The notes: a model not told the origin generated them from the sequence alone. DNA of 64,000 nucleotides from Eukaryota sp. TZLM1-RC (GCA_040285825.1 JAUPSS010000004.1:3452550-3516549), one strand, 5' to 3'. Positions 1 through 10,506 are shown, counted from the first letter of the stretch. Translations and numbers: made by a program.

Positions 1-523
1 ATTATTCTTACGAAAATCATCTTCAGTATCAAACAGATTTGACAACAGAGGTTCCAAAAAGGATTCAATTCTATGAGACTTACACATACAAAATAATTGG
101 TCTCTTACAGCATCGTGATCCTTGCTTCTAAAAATAAGAAAATGTTTACAATTTAACAAATGAGTAATTGTAATTTTTCGAGAACATTTACAAATTAAAT
201 TATGAGGTAAATTATCAGACCAGATAAAGGACCGAAATCTCATATTCAAAGTCCAAGCAGAATCAGTTAAGAGAGTACCATAAACTTGAGGAATTGTTGT
301 TACTAAGGCAGAAAAAGTTCTATCACACATATCTTGTAAAAGATTTGCAAAAGCGGGATTCTTTTTCTTGGCCAAGCCAAGTCTTCATCAAACTCCAAGC
401 TTCCAAAATTTTTTGACAATTTTTGTTGAAAAGTTTTTTTACAGCAAAACTGCAAATTAAAAAAAGATCGGTTTGGAATTTCTTGAATTGAGTGGGGAAA
501 ACATTTTGTCCAAATTTGTGGTA
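1..523 (-). mobile_element. Family A non-LTR retrotransposon fragment
   Basis: Read on the minus strand this matches the nuclease-proximal part of the intact family A copy at about 3045-3560, including the segment encoding the DAVRD motif and the CxC...HxxxC knuckle. It runs off the left edge. Near 365-440 small indels break the frame, so it is not functional. At about 523 the sequence switches abruptly to family B, so one element was inserted into or deleted against the other. I see no duplication at the junction. Confidence 0.85.
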
Positions 524-1312
524 ACTTGCTGTCTCGCTAAAGTTTCTCTAATTCGATTGAAAAACCGAGGTAATCTTTTACTTATGGTAATTTGAATTTG
601 AGAGCACCATAAAAAAACATCAAATCTTTTCTTTGTTTTTTCATGAACAATTTTTTGGAACTGATTCAAAAAGGTTCTTGCTTCTACTAATAGTCTTGTG
701 TTTATCGAAGATAGAAAAGCAATAAAACTGTTCAATTTCTATAAGCATTAGCTTCTTCGATACCTTTGTCATATTTTCTATGTTTTTCTTTAGATCTAAA
801 TTCGAGAGCATCAACAGGATTAAGGTTCTTTCTTTGAACCAAAGAGTCATTTGCAACATAACAGGAGTCAAAGCCAACAACAGCTTCAGAGTTCTCCGAT
901 AAGTTATCAATTTCGAACAATTAAGAGCATGGTGTAAGTTGAGCTGTGGTGAATTCGAACAAATACATTTTTCTTTTAATGATAATTGGTTAATTGGAAT
1001 ATTCAAATATAATTTCATTTGTGTTACTAACGCTTAATTGTCAGCACACAGTCCAAATCTTCCTGATACAATAGTCACAAACAGTGAAGAATCTGATGAC
1101 TGATTTTCACAAACACCATTTACCAATAACAATGAATGAAGATCTTGATTTAAAACAGCCGAGCTGCGTATACTTTCATAAAGATCATTTTCATACATTC
1201 CAGTCAGTCGCTATTGTCATGTTTGAAGAGCGTATTTTAATTTTGTATAATTCTTTTCGGGTCATATTGCCATTGAGTGATTGGGGAAAGCAACATTCTG
1301 ATACGCAACACT
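524..1312 (-). mobile_element. Family B retrotransposon relic (C-terminal coding part)
   Basis: The minus-strand reading matches the C-terminal half of family B (compare 16783-17837): the CICSNSPQL knuckle region, a segment equivalent to the RGD...D nuclease core, and the conserved C-terminal stretch around FFNRIRE. Frames are split into several short pieces (457-735, 641-1018) by indels and stops. The plus-strand ORF over 1084-1314 is only the complement of this coding region. Dead copy. Confidence 0.8.
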
Positions 1313-1900
1313 AGATGAATTTTCAAACATCATTTCTTTAAATTGTTTCTTTCACACTTTTTAACATTTTATTAGATTTTGTGTAAGTTTCAAGAAGATA
1401 CCCAATTATTTGAGAATGTCCATTCCTTCATTTAATGCAAAAAATTGGTTGTTTTGCTTACCGATAGTCTTTTGGAATTTGTTTAACAACAAAACGGATT
1501 TTTTAAAGCAGAGCATTTTCTGATCAATGGTTTTAAACAAATGTAGCAAATGCGAAATTTTAATTACCACAAGAATTGCCTATGGGTTAATAATGATTTT
1601 GACGTTAACACAAAGCATGACCTGGTTGGACGTCATACATCATCTACTTAACAATATTGAATTTTGCAGATACTTGTCACAGTATTTCAACATTTTTGGC
1701 GAAGTAAATCAAAACAAAAGTTGTTGAAACCAAAAAAATTTCTATACTATAATGTGTTTGTAAAATTTTTGAGAATTTTGCCTTTTTGTGCCAAAGTTTT
1801 TTGGCCTCAAGTTTTTGCCGCCATAAAATATTGCTACCATAAAACAACTATGTCAAGTCCTGTTTCTGAACACCAACACCGTAAGCGCAGAGTTACTCTC
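1313..1900. other. AT-rich spacer, no gene recognised
   Basis: Between two retroelement relics. A 66-codon plus-strand ORF at 1527-1727 has no recognisable motif, and the composition is that of surrounding intergenic DNA. No RNA gene or repeat was seen. Confidence 0.5.
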
Positions 1901-1939
1901 TTTGACCGTTTTCAACCAGTAACAAAACAATTTTTTTAT

Positions 1940-2550
1940 TCAATTGCAAAAAATTTATTACTTATCGTTGGACTATGCATGATGCTGTCAGAGATCTAAT
2001 CCATACAAACTGTAATTCCTATCACATTGAATCACTTGTAGACCCGTTCTGGTTGTTGAGGTCTCTTGATATAAATGGAAAAGTAAGAGATTCAAAATAT
2101 GGAAAATGGAGTGCTGATGTTGTTGTGACCTCATTTGATGAAGTCTTGAATGTTGTTGAAGTTGTAACAGTGGATATATGCAAGAAAAGAGTATAATCCG
2201 AAGTATCCCCCCTTGTTGATTCAGAATTGTACAAACGGAAGAAATATATAAATCCTTTGAAAGAATTGAAACATGTTCGCCATTTGGATTACCAAATTTG
2301 CTCATTTGCTATATCCTTGTATAGGCATCTTGGAAACACTGCCATGAGTTTTATTGATGATTTTGAAAATCTGAAAACAAGAAGAATGAATAAGCGATTT
2401 GATCGTCGTATGTGGTTAAATCGTATTGTTTTTACTATTTTCACAACAATACCTAAAACTATGTCGAACGCTTTGATATCTGTCAGTGCACTTTACAACT
2501 ACATTGCTGTTGTACGGTTTGATGGTTCGAAAGCTTGTTTTGAAGATATT
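1940..2550 (+). mobile_element. Diverged retrotransposon relic (family D), 3' part
   Basis: Plus-strand frames encode an ITYRWTMHDAVRD segment, then a nuclease-like SADVVV...VVEVVTVD stretch, then the conserved C-terminal block with RMWLNRIVFTIF. All are clearly related to families A and B but much diverged. A stop near 2194 and a frame change split it. Its 3' end is interrupted at 2550 by the younger family A copy and resumes after the duplicated target at 4883, where the frame ends within a few codons. It therefore predates that insertion. Confidence 0.75.
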
Positions 2551-4867
2551 TTTTTTTAAAATTTAATTTTATTCAAAACCTATAAATCAACATCTAAAAA
2601 ATCCATCTCTCCCAAAACAAAAACACTAGATGCAACTCTCTCATAGTGAGAGCCAAGAGAAAGCAAAGCATCAGAAACCATCTTCAAAATCCCCTTAAAA
2701 ATAGAAAACACAATTCTATTTTGCCAAAACAATCTGTTGAAATTTCTGCCAGTTCTTCTCTTTACAATCATTTCAAAATCATCCAAAAAACGTAAAGCAG
2801 TTGGTGCAAGTGAACCAAAAAGGGAAAATACAAATGGATACAAATTGTATTTTGCATGCTGTAGACTGGCCAATTTGGACAAAGGTTCATTGTATTTTTT
2901 GAATTTAAAATTTTCAGCATTTGAAAGGGGATTATGAATTTCAGAATTAACAAGCCTTTCATTTGAGGCATTACAAGGATCAACAGACATTACATCTAAT
3001 AAAATGAAGCTTCCATCTAATCCAGGTAATATGACATCACCTCTATTATTCTTATGAAAATCATTTTCTGCATCAAACAAATTTGACAACAGAGGTTCCA
3101 AGAAGGATTCAATTCTATGAGATTTACACATACAATATAACTGGTCTCTTACAGCATCATGAACCTTGCTTCTAAAAGTAATAAAATGTTTACAATTTAA
3201 CAAATGAGTAGTTGTAATTTCTCGAGAACATTTACAAATTAAATTATGAGGTAAATTATCAGGCCAGATAAAGGAACGAAATCTCATATTCAGAGTCCAA
3301 GCAGAATCGGATAAGAGAGTACCATAAACTTGTGGAATTGTTGTTACTAAGGCAGAAGAAGTACTGTCACACATATCTTGTAAAAGATTTGCAAAAGCGG
3401 GATTCTTTTTCTTGGCCAAGCCAAGTCTAACATCAAAATCCAAGCTTTCAAAAATCTTTGACAATTTTTGTTGAAGCTTTTTACAGCAAAACTGTAAATT
3501 AAATAGAGATCGGTTTGGAATTTCTTGAATTGATTGAGGAAAACATTTGGTCCAAATCTGTGGCGGTAATTTTTCAAGTTCACAAGATAACTCATACAAA
3601 TAGGGACTACAATTGGGGACTAACAGATGAGAATCATCAGGAAATCTACGAGAAAATTCATAAATAAAATTTTCGCCACCACCCAAGAATGCTGATTGAC
3701 ACAAAATTGAAGATTTAGTAAAACCAATACCACCCAAATTTGCGGAAGAAAATAAATGGCTTTTCAACATTCCTGGTTCTACATCCAATAAATCAGCAAA
3801 AAATTCTGTTCTCAATGAATTAAAAGAACGACAAAAATCTAATGCTATGGAAGGAGCACAAGATCTCAAAATGTGGGTTATTCTCCCAGTGTAGCAAATT
3901 TTAAGCATGAAAAATTTAATATGCTTTTCTATATCTAAAGAAGAAATTGAATCAAGTTCAATTTTCATTTTTTCCAAAATAACTTGCAATTCATTCTGAA
4001 TTTGAGGCACATTTCCTAACCAACAACCAAGGAACTTAAAAGCATCACTACTATAATTAGTAAAAGGGACAATAGAATCGTTTATCACGAGGTCTTGAGC
4101 AGAAGAGCCAATCAGAAGGCATTTGCTGGCATTAAGATGAAGCCCAATATTTTCATATGAATCGGCAATTTCTTGAGCAACCAATTCTAGTAAATCAAAT
4201 GAACCAATCAAGGATATATCATCCATATAAGCAACTATTTTTATAGAAGGGTATTTTTGCTTAATGATATTTAAAGTTTTGTGAATAGCTAAACAAAACA
4301 ATAATGGGCCTAAAGGATCTCCCTGCTTCACTCCAGAAGATGATTTAAGACCAAATGAATTAAAAATTAAATCTGATTCTTTCCCATAAAAATGGTAGAA
4401 AAAACTCGATAGCTCAGGAAAATCAGATTTAATTACTTCAAAAATTGCTTCTCGCTTTACAGAATTAAAAGCATTTTTAAAGTCGAGATTAAAAATAAAA
4501 TTATTTTCCTCTGCATTAAAAAAGGTATCAGAGGCAATAGCAGCAACAGAAGCACCATCAATTGTTTTGATTCCAAATTGATGAGGATTCAAAAATGTAG
4601 AAGCTTTGTCTTTGACACGATCGAAGACAATTGATGCTAGCAAACGAGAAAGAGATTCACCAACAGCAATTGGGCGTATTCCATCAGGTTTGATTCCGTT
4701 TCCAGGCTTTACTAAAGCAATCAGACGTGCTGCGAGTAATTCAAATGGAGGATTAATTTTCAAAACAATCAATTGTTGAAAATAGTGGGCTAGATCATCA
4801 GCAATTTCGGGAGCACTGGAACACGCTATTTTTAACAGATCAAAAGAAACTCCAGATGGGCCTGCAG
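2551..4867 (-). mobile_element. Family A non-LTR retrotransposon, 5'-truncated, copy A1
   Basis: A minus-strand element ending in an AATAAA-containing 3' tail and a short A-run (T-run at 2550-2557 on the plus strand). It is flanked by an exact 15-bp direct repeat, TGTTTTGAAGATATT, at 2536-2550 and 4868-4882: a target-site duplication. The 5' end is cut inside the reverse transcriptase, just before the AGPSGVSFDLLK segment, as expected of incomplete target-primed reverse transcription. It lies inside relic D. It is nearly identical to copy A2, so the family was recently active. Confidence 0.93.
2580..4865 (-). CDS. Reverse transcriptase / restriction-like endonuclease, 5'-truncated ORF
   Basis: Open from the 5' truncation to a stop at 2580, about 760 codons; 4772 is only the first in-frame start-like codon, not a true start. 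In order, numbered from 4772: RPIAVGES (about residue 33), LDFKNAFNS (RT motif A, about 95), GVKQGDPLGPLLF (about 149), the catalytic YMDD at 182 (nt 4218-4229), thumb, a CKC...HLLNC knuckle (about 509), and RGDVILPG...LLDVMSVDP (about 576), which gives D-x12-D as in the PD-(D/E)XK nuclease of R2-type elements. A helical block with FWQNRIVFSIFKG ends the protein. RT identity is seen directly; the nuclease assignment rests on motif spacing. Lacking its N-terminus, this copy is probably immobile. Confidence 0.9.
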   Translation of the reverse strand, partial: AGPSGVSFDLLKIACSSAPEIADDLAHYFQQLIVLKINPPFELLAARLIALVKPGNGIKPDGIRPIAVGESLSRLLASIVFDRVKDKASTFLNPHQFGIKTIDGASVAAIASDTFFNAEENNFIFNLDFKNAFNSVKREAIFEVIKSDFPELSSFFYHFYGKESDLIFNSFGLKSSSGVKQGDPLGPLLFCLAIHKTLNIIKQKYPSIKIVAYMDDISLIGSFDLLELVAQEIADSYENIGLHLNASKCLLIGSSAQDLVINDSIVPFTNYSSDAFKFLGCWLGNVPQIQNELQVILEKMKIELDSISSLDIEKHIKFFMLKICYTGRITHILRSCAPSIALDFCRSFNSLRTEFFADLLDVEPGMLKSHLFSSANLGGIGFTKSSILCQSAFLGGGENFIYEFSRRFPDDSHLLVPNCSPYLYELSCELEKLPPQIWTKCFPQSIQEIPNRSLFNLQFCCKKLQQKLSKIFESLDFDVRLGLAKKKNPAFANLLQDMCDSTSSALVTTIPQVYGTLLSDSAWTLNMRFRSFIWPDNLPHNLICKCSREITTTHLLNCKHFITFRSKVHDAVRDQLYCMCKSHRIESFLEPLLSNLFDAENDFHKNNRGDVILPGLDGSFILLDVMSVDPCNASNERLVNSEIHNPLSNAENFKFKKYNEPLSKLASLQHAKYNLYPFVFSLFGSLAPTALRFLDDFEMIVKRRTGRNFNRLFWQNRIVFSIFKGILKMVSDALLSLGSHYERVASSVFVLGEMDFLDVDL

Positions 4868-4882
4868 TGTTTTGAAGATATT

Positions 4883-5288
4883 GTTTTCTGTTTTTGAAAA
4901 TAATTTAAATTTATAAAAAAAATTACCAAACTCAAACGAAGTTATTGACGTTGAATCTGAAGCAGCAATTCCGCAACATTGCTCCCCTGCTAATATGGAA
5001 GATGCCAAACATACTCAAAAATATTGATGATTGCTGGTGTTTGGAGTAATACTATATTGATATGGAAATCGTAATTTGATAAAAGTATTGTTACTTCTAT
5101 GTTTTGAAAACAATAATTGGAAACAGAATAATAAATACCAGTAGTTTACAAACAACTTTGGGAATTTTGCCATTTACCCCAGAATTTTACAAACACGGTA
5201 AACAAATGCGTCCAATTTGTTATATTGTATTGTTATACCCGATTGCTGATTGTCTCTAATTAAGGTCGAATACACTAAAAATGCAATT
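4883..5288. other. Intergenic, tail of relic D then AT-rich spacer
   Basis: The first codons after the target duplication complete the 3' end of relic D. The rest is AT-rich with no ORF or repeat I can support. Confidence 0.4.
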
Positions 5289-5360
5289 GGGATCATGGTC
5301 CAATGGTAGGGCATCAGCCTCCAGAGCTGCAAGATCGTGGTTCGATTCCTCGTGGTCCCA
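5289..5360 (+). tRNA. tRNA-Trp (anticodon CCA)
   Basis: A 72-nt cloverleaf. The 7-bp acceptor stem (GGGATCA with TGGTCCC, one G-T) is followed by discriminator A; the D stem is GTCC/GGGC with loop AATGGTA; the anticodon loop CTCCAGA reads CCA; the T loop is TTCGATT. There is one mismatch in the anticodon stem (T-C at its base) and one T-T in the T stem. No CCA is encoded, and a TTTTT run at 5364-5368 fits Pol III termination. A 97-codon ORF over it on the other strand is a shadow. The two mismatches leave open that it is a decaying copy. Confidence 0.8.
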
Positions 5361-5893
5361 TAATTTTTGTGCAATACTTTTTGTGAAGACGATATATATA
5401 GGGTGCGACGATACCATTGAAATCAAATAGATTTCCATATTATAATGTGTTGGTGGCAGATTTTCCCTAACAAGCTGATAACCTCGTTCCAAAAAATTCA
5501 TTGAATCACATGGATTAATTGATCTCTGAGAAACTGCTTCCCTAAACAACGATGAAATTGGTCACTAATGTTTGAAAACTGTTGCTTTCAAATTTACATG
5601 GTAGAAATAACATAATAGTCGACTAGCAATATCTTTCCGAATACCTTTAAGCCCTCAATTCTACATCCACATTTTCAGCCTATAGGTTTTGTAGAGATTA
5701 AGCTTCTGCTTCATCAACTTGAAACAGATTGAAAGGGATTGACTATACGTTCCAACTGTGTACCATCTCTAGAATTGATTGAGCTGTGCAACTGTGATCA
5801 AAACACTTACTTATTTGGTTTGCATATTGGACTTCCCATAACTTTTGAACAATGTTCTGTTTTTGCGTTTATTTCTTGGTTCAAGTATAAACT
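5361..5893. other. Spacer between tRNA and retrotransposon A2
   Basis: No supported gene. Its last 14 bases (5880-5893) are the left copy of the A2 target-site duplication. Confidence 0.4.
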
Positions 5894-7949
5894 TTTTTTT
5901 TTAAATTTAATTTTATTCTAAACCTATAAATCAACATCTAAAAAATCCATCTCTCCCAAAACAAAAACACTAGATGCAACTCTCTCATAGTGAGATCCAA
6001 GAGAAAGCAAAGCATCAGAAACCATCTTCAACATCCCTTTAAAAATAGAAAACACAATTCTATTTTGCCAAAACAATCTGTTGAAATTTCTGCCAGTTCT
6101 TCTCTTTACAATCATTTCAAAATCATCCAAAAAACGTAAAGCAGTTGGTGCAAGTGAACCAAAAAGGGAAAATACAAATGGATACAAATTGTATTTTGCA
6201 TGCTGTAGACTGGCCAATTTGGACAAAGGTTCATTGTATTTTTTGAATTTAAAATTTTCAGCATTTGAAAGGGGATTATGAATTTCAGAATTAACTAGCC
6301 TTTCATTTGAGGCATTACAAGGATCAACAGACATTACATCCAATAAAATGAAGCTTCCATCTAATCCAGGTAATATGACATCACCTCTATTATTCTTATG
6401 AAAATCTTTTTCAGCATCAAACAAATTTGACAACAAAGGTTCCAAGAAGGATTCAATTCTATGAGATTTACACATACAATATAACTGGTCTCTTACAGCA
6501 TCATGAACCTTGCTTCTAAAAGTAATAAAATGTTTACAATTTAACAAATGAGTAGTTGTAATTTCTCGAGAACATTTACAAATTAAATTATGAGGTAAAT
6601 TATCAGGCCAGATAAAGGAACGAAATCTCATATTCAGAGTCCAAGCAGAATCGGATAAAAGAGTACCATAAACTTGTGGAATTGTTGTTACTAAGGCAGA
6701 AGAAGTACTGTCACACATATCTTGTAAAAGATTTGCAAAAGCGGGATTCTTTTTCTTGGCCAAGCCAAGTCTAACATCAAAATCCAAGCTTTCAAAAATC
6801 TTTGACAATTTTTGTTGAAGCTTTTTACAGCAAAACTGTAAATTAAATAGAGATCGGTTTGGAATTTCTTGAATTGATTGAGGAAAACATTTGGTCCAAA
6901 TTTGTGGCGGTAATTTTTCAAGTTCACAAGATAACTCATACAAATAGGGACTACAATTGGGGACTAACAGATGAGAATCATCAGGAAATCTACGAGAAAA
7001 TTCATAAATAAAATTTTTGCCACCACCCAAGAATGCTGATTGACACAAAATTGAAGATTTAGTAAAACCAATACCACCCAAATTTGCTGAAGAAAATAAA
7101 TGGCTTTTCAACATTCCTGGTTCTACATCCAATAAATCAGCAAAAAATTCTGTTCTCAATGAATTAAAAGAACGACAAAAATCTAATGCTATGGAAGGAG
7201 CACAAGATCTCAAAATGTGGGTTATTCTCCCAGTGTAGCAAATTTTAAGCATGAAAAATTTAATATGCTTTTCTATATCTAAAGAAGAAATTGAATCAAG
7301 TTCAATTTTCATTTTTTCCAAAATAACTTGCAATTCATTCTGAATTTGAGGCACATTTCCTAACCAACAACCAAGGAACTTAAAAGCATCACTATTATAA
7401 TTAGTAAAAGGGACAAAAGAATCGTTTATCACGAGGTCTTGAGCAGAAGAGCCAATCAGAAGGCATTTGCTGGCATTAAGATGAAGCCCAATATTTTCAT
7501 ATGAATCGGCAATTTCTTGAGCAACCAATTCTAGTAAATCAAATGAACCAATCAAGGATATATCATCCATATAAGCAACTATTTTTATAGAAGGGTATTT
7601 TTGCTTAATGATATTTAAAGTTTTGTGAATAGCTAAACAAAACAATAATGGGCCTAAAGGATCTCCCTGCTTCACTCCAGAAGATGATTTAAGTCCAAAT
7701 GAATTAAAAATTAAATCTGATTCTTTCCCATAAAAATGGTAGAAAAAACTCGATAGCTCAGGAAAATCAGATTTAATTACTTCAAAAATTGCTTCTCGCT
7801 TTACAGAATTAAAAGCATTTTTAAAGTCGAGATTAAAAATGAAATTATTTTCCTCTGCATTAAAAAAGGTATCAGAGGCAATAGCAGCAACAGAAGCACC
7901 ATCAATTGTTTTGATTCCAAATTGATGAGGATTCAAAAATGTAGAAGCT
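5894..7949 (-). mobile_element. Family A non-LTR retrotransposon, 5'-truncated, copy A2
   Basis: A minus-strand copy nearly identical to A1 but truncated further into the RT (starting at the KASTFLNPHQFG segment). It is bounded by an exact 14-bp direct repeat, TTCAAGTATAAACT, at 5880-5893 and 7950-7963. The 3' end again has AATAAA-like sequence and a poly(A) run (T-run from about 5893). Target sequences of A1 and A2 are unrelated, so the family is not site-specific as R2 is. Confidence 0.93.
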
Positions 7950-7954
7950 TTCAA
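5924..7954 (-). CDS. Reverse transcriptase / restriction-like endonuclease, truncated ORF
   Basis: A 676-codon open frame with the same motif order as copy A1: LDFKNAFNS, GVKQGDPLGPLLF, YMDD, the CKC...HLLNC knuckle, RGDVILPG...LLDV, and the FWQNRIVFSIFKG C-terminal block. Only scattered residues differ from A1 (for example I to F after INDS and N to K after FDAE), and there is no frameshift. The first codons derive from target DNA and truncated element, so this is not a natural start. Probably untranslated or inactive. Confidence 0.88.
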   Translation of the reverse strand: MKASTFLNPHQFGIKTIDGASVAAIASDTFFNAEENNFIFNLDFKNAFNSVKREAIFEVIKSDFPELSSFFYHFYGKESDLIFNSFGLKSSSGVKQGDPLGPLLFCLAIHKTLNIIKQKYPSIKIVAYMDDISLIGSFDLLELVAQEIADSYENIGLHLNASKCLLIGSSAQDLVINDSFVPFTNYNSDAFKFLGCWLGNVPQIQNELQVILEKMKIELDSISSLDIEKHIKFFMLKICYTGRITHILRSCAPSIALDFCRSFNSLRTEFFADLLDVEPGMLKSHLFSSANLGGIGFTKSSILCQSAFLGGGKNFIYEFSRRFPDDSHLLVPNCSPYLYELSCELEKLPPQIWTKCFPQSIQEIPNRSLFNLQFCCKKLQQKLSKIFESLDFDVRLGLAKKKNPAFANLLQDMCDSTSSALVTTIPQVYGTLLSDSAWTLNMRFRSFIWPDNLPHNLICKCSREITTTHLLNCKHFITFRSKVHDAVRDQLYCMCKSHRIESFLEPLLSNLFDAEKDFHKNNRGDVILPGLDGSFILLDVMSVDPCNASNERLVNSEIHNPLSNAENFKFKKYNEPLSKLASLQHAKYNLYPFVFSLFGSLAPTALRFLDDFEMIVKRRTGRNFNRLFWQNRIVFSIFKGMLKMVSDALLSLGSHYERVASSVFVLGEMDFLDVDL

Positions 7955-8029
7955 GTATAAACTGTTCTGAATATCAAAGCATAATCTACAGTCTCAGATT
8001 CAAAGGTTAAGCAGAATCTTAAATAATAG

Positions 8030-8205
8030 AAAATGAGAACCATAAATTGAAGAAATGGTAGTAACTGAAGCAAAAGATGTACCGTCACAAATCATTTTGA
8101 ACAGGAAGTGGAACCTTGATCAATTTTCATTCTCTCTAGAATATATTTTGTAGTTCATGCAGAATATAAGGCATATTACCTGACCAGCAAGAAAAGAAAA
8201 GCTAC
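8030..8205 (-). mobile_element. Old retrotransposon relic
   Basis: Minus-strand similarity to family A is visible at two places: the segment around 8040-8100 (compare 6660-6720) and around 8110-8190 (compare 7295-7370). The DNA between them in A is deleted. No open frame remains. It is much older than A1 and A2. Confidence 0.55.
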
Positions 8206-8432
8206 AGATCGCAGCAGGAACAGTGAAATCAATGATTAGGCTATTGATATGAATTGGCTAATTCAAACAATTTTATCTGCATTTGCAGTGTTAAAGGAAC
8301 AAATGCTGCATTTGTCAGAAATGGCTGAGCAACGTCTAATCATCATATCAAGAGTTCTGCATTTTCGTACCCTCAAGCAGGTTTTCACTTGTGACATAAT
8401 GCTCCCATCAAAAACGAGGTCACCAGATCAAC

Positions 8433-9416
8433 ATGTCAGCCACTTCCCCTCCACTGTCCTCTAGCGAGCTCGATAAGTCCATCAATACGTTGCTGGAGCT
8501 TAGTTTCAAGATTCCTGAACAAATGAAGGAGGGTCATCTACTCAAACATGAACAACAACCCAGTGGAACAAGGTGCAAGGTCCATGACAGCAACCACATA
8601 TCTTTTGATCGAACAGATCTAGTCGTGATCCCTTCTTATATGTTTCATTCCCCTTCAAGACAACTCGATTCTCTACGATATAAATCATACTTATAAGATG
8701 GACAATGATGAATTTCTTGATTTTCTTACCTTCAATGCACTTCGATCAGTGCTCTCTAAGGAGGTTTCCTGGCAAGAGTTAATGGAATCATTTCTGCGTG
8801 ATTTGTTCCATGAAACTTTCCTTGTAAGCGATCGGGACATTGGGGGTCAGAAATCCTATTTACTCTCACTCAACAAGTAAAACAAATATTGTTAATTCAT
8901 CAAAGCTGCGGACCTCTGAAAATGTAGAGTCTGTGAGGTTGCCTGTTAGTATCAACCCAGCTTTCATTGCTTTTCAAGCCAATGATGGCATGGGCAAGGC
9001 TAAGAATCAGCTTTTCCTCAAAATGGTGACTCATTATTCTTTGCTGGTGATGGACATTAAAAACGAGAGAGATAGTTCAACGCATTCTGATCCAATGTTG
9101 CAATGTGATCTCTATGCTGGACGGAGTCTTCTCCACAACCACTTGTTCTATGTTATTGAAGCTCCTTGTTTGTTGCTTCATTTAGGATGGAACACACTTC
9201 CACCAGTATTCAATGTGTTTGACAAGAGAGAAACATTTCAACGTGTCGTTGGTTTATGATTTTGACTTTTCACGACCGAATCAAGATTCTTGGGCTAATT
9301 TTTCTTGGTTCTTTCAACAATTTCATTCCGTTTGGGAACTTTCTTGTTATGTCCCTCACAGGATTTATCTTGCTATTCAGGATGTTCGATCCTTGATATC
9401 GGTACTGCCAAATTAA
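8433..9416 (+). pseudogene. Broken coding region of unknown family
   Basis: Consecutive plus-strand frames look coding (higher GC, no AT-rich drift) but are split: 8433-8696 (ATG start, Ser/Leu-rich, then SFKIPEQM), 8698-8880 (acidic helical), 8840-9259 and 9213-9416. The last two overlap in different frames but read as one continuous segment, ending FQRVV then VYDFDFSRPN. I recognise no domain. It could be a decayed host gene, the 5' ORF of a retroelement, or a multi-exon gene whose introns I cannot place; I found no GTATG...CTAAC pair that repairs it. Confidence 0.4.
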
Positions 9417-9429
9417 AAATCCCAATTGA

Positions 9430-9860
9430 TTCTAATTTTCAAAATTAAATGTCTTTGTGGGAATGTTCAAAGAGAAGCTTATTTTTGTCAAAATTGCTGA
9501 TTGAAGTTGAAAAATTGTTGGCCTTGCCCCATTCTATATGAACCATGTCAGTAAAAGCAAGGTAATTGGAAGATTGCCAAAGCCACCAGAAAGAATTTTA
9601 ACCGTTGAACTTTTGTTTTGCTACGAGTACCACAAAATTGATTGGCTAGACGGAGCTGAACCAGATCAACTTATTAAAAGCAGTCATGGTGCGTGGTGGA
9701 CATATACCAAGTGGCTATCTCCAGGATGTTTTCAAAGCTAGCCAAGCTCAAGCTGGAGCAAAGAAGAAGCAATGTGAGCAGCAAAAGGTTGATGATTACC
9801 TTGTATATGGGAAACGTCGACTTGCCGGTAGTTATGGTTATACCCTTTTTTATTAGGATT
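9430..9860 (+). pseudogene. Frame-broken fragment with zinc-ribbon-like cysteines
   Basis: Just downstream of the previous broken region. One frame at about 9445-9505 encodes CLCG...YFCQNC, a CxC...CxxC pattern. The next open frame, 9538-9741, contains LPKPPERILTV and WWTYTKWL, and a neighbouring frame from about 9715 carries KASQAQAGAKKKQCEQQ. Possibly the 3' continuation of the 8433-9416 relic. Function unknown. Confidence 0.3.
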
Positions 9861-10485
9861 TTCTTATCAGTATGGTAACTTGGAATGTTTCTGGACCTCT
9901 CATTTCATCATTTTGTCGATTTTTGAATTTTTGGTAAATACTAATCATCCTTTTAAACAATGGTATATTTATTTCATCATCATTTCCTCAAAATTATTCC
10001 AAATTTCGAATAACGTCCTTTGAATATTACTTGACTTTCAATTCCACATCATTAATTGTCATGGACATCGCAGAGGCTGAAAAAACACCCTAACCTATCG
10101 TGGGCAAGTACAACTCTATTATTTTCAAAATAAATTTTTTGTAGCACATAGTTTCTTTTTTAACAGCTTTTTTTTGTATTGCGAAATATTGTAAACTCAC
10201 AAGCAAAGATAACGTTGTATTTTTAAGGCTGATGTGAAATTTGACAGATGTCCATTATTTTTCGGAATATGCCAACAGATTTGCCTTCAGAATTACAAGA
10301 CAGAGAAGTGGTACGATACTTCGTGGTTTAATTTTTGATTTTTTCTATCTCTAAAACAAACAATATTGGTTACCGACAAAATGCTACAATTTGGTGAGAT
10401 TGGTTACTCATCCAACATTTTTGCCATTTTAATATGCACAACAAAGTGCTGAATTTAATGAATAAGGAACGAATAATGTTATCTC
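9861..10485. other. AT-rich spacer
   Basis: No ORF above background, no RNA gene and no repeat recognised. Confidence 0.4.
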
Positions 10486-10506
10486 TTGAGTAGTATCTTC
10501 GCATTG

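Noticed and set aside
5256-5549. 97-codon minus-strand ORF
   Set aside because: It lies over the tRNA-Trp gene on the opposite strand and has no motif; a chance frame.
2551-7949. Family A as a site-specific R2-like ribosomal DNA element
   Set aside because: Targets of A1, A2 and A3 are unrelated to each other and no rRNA sequence is present.
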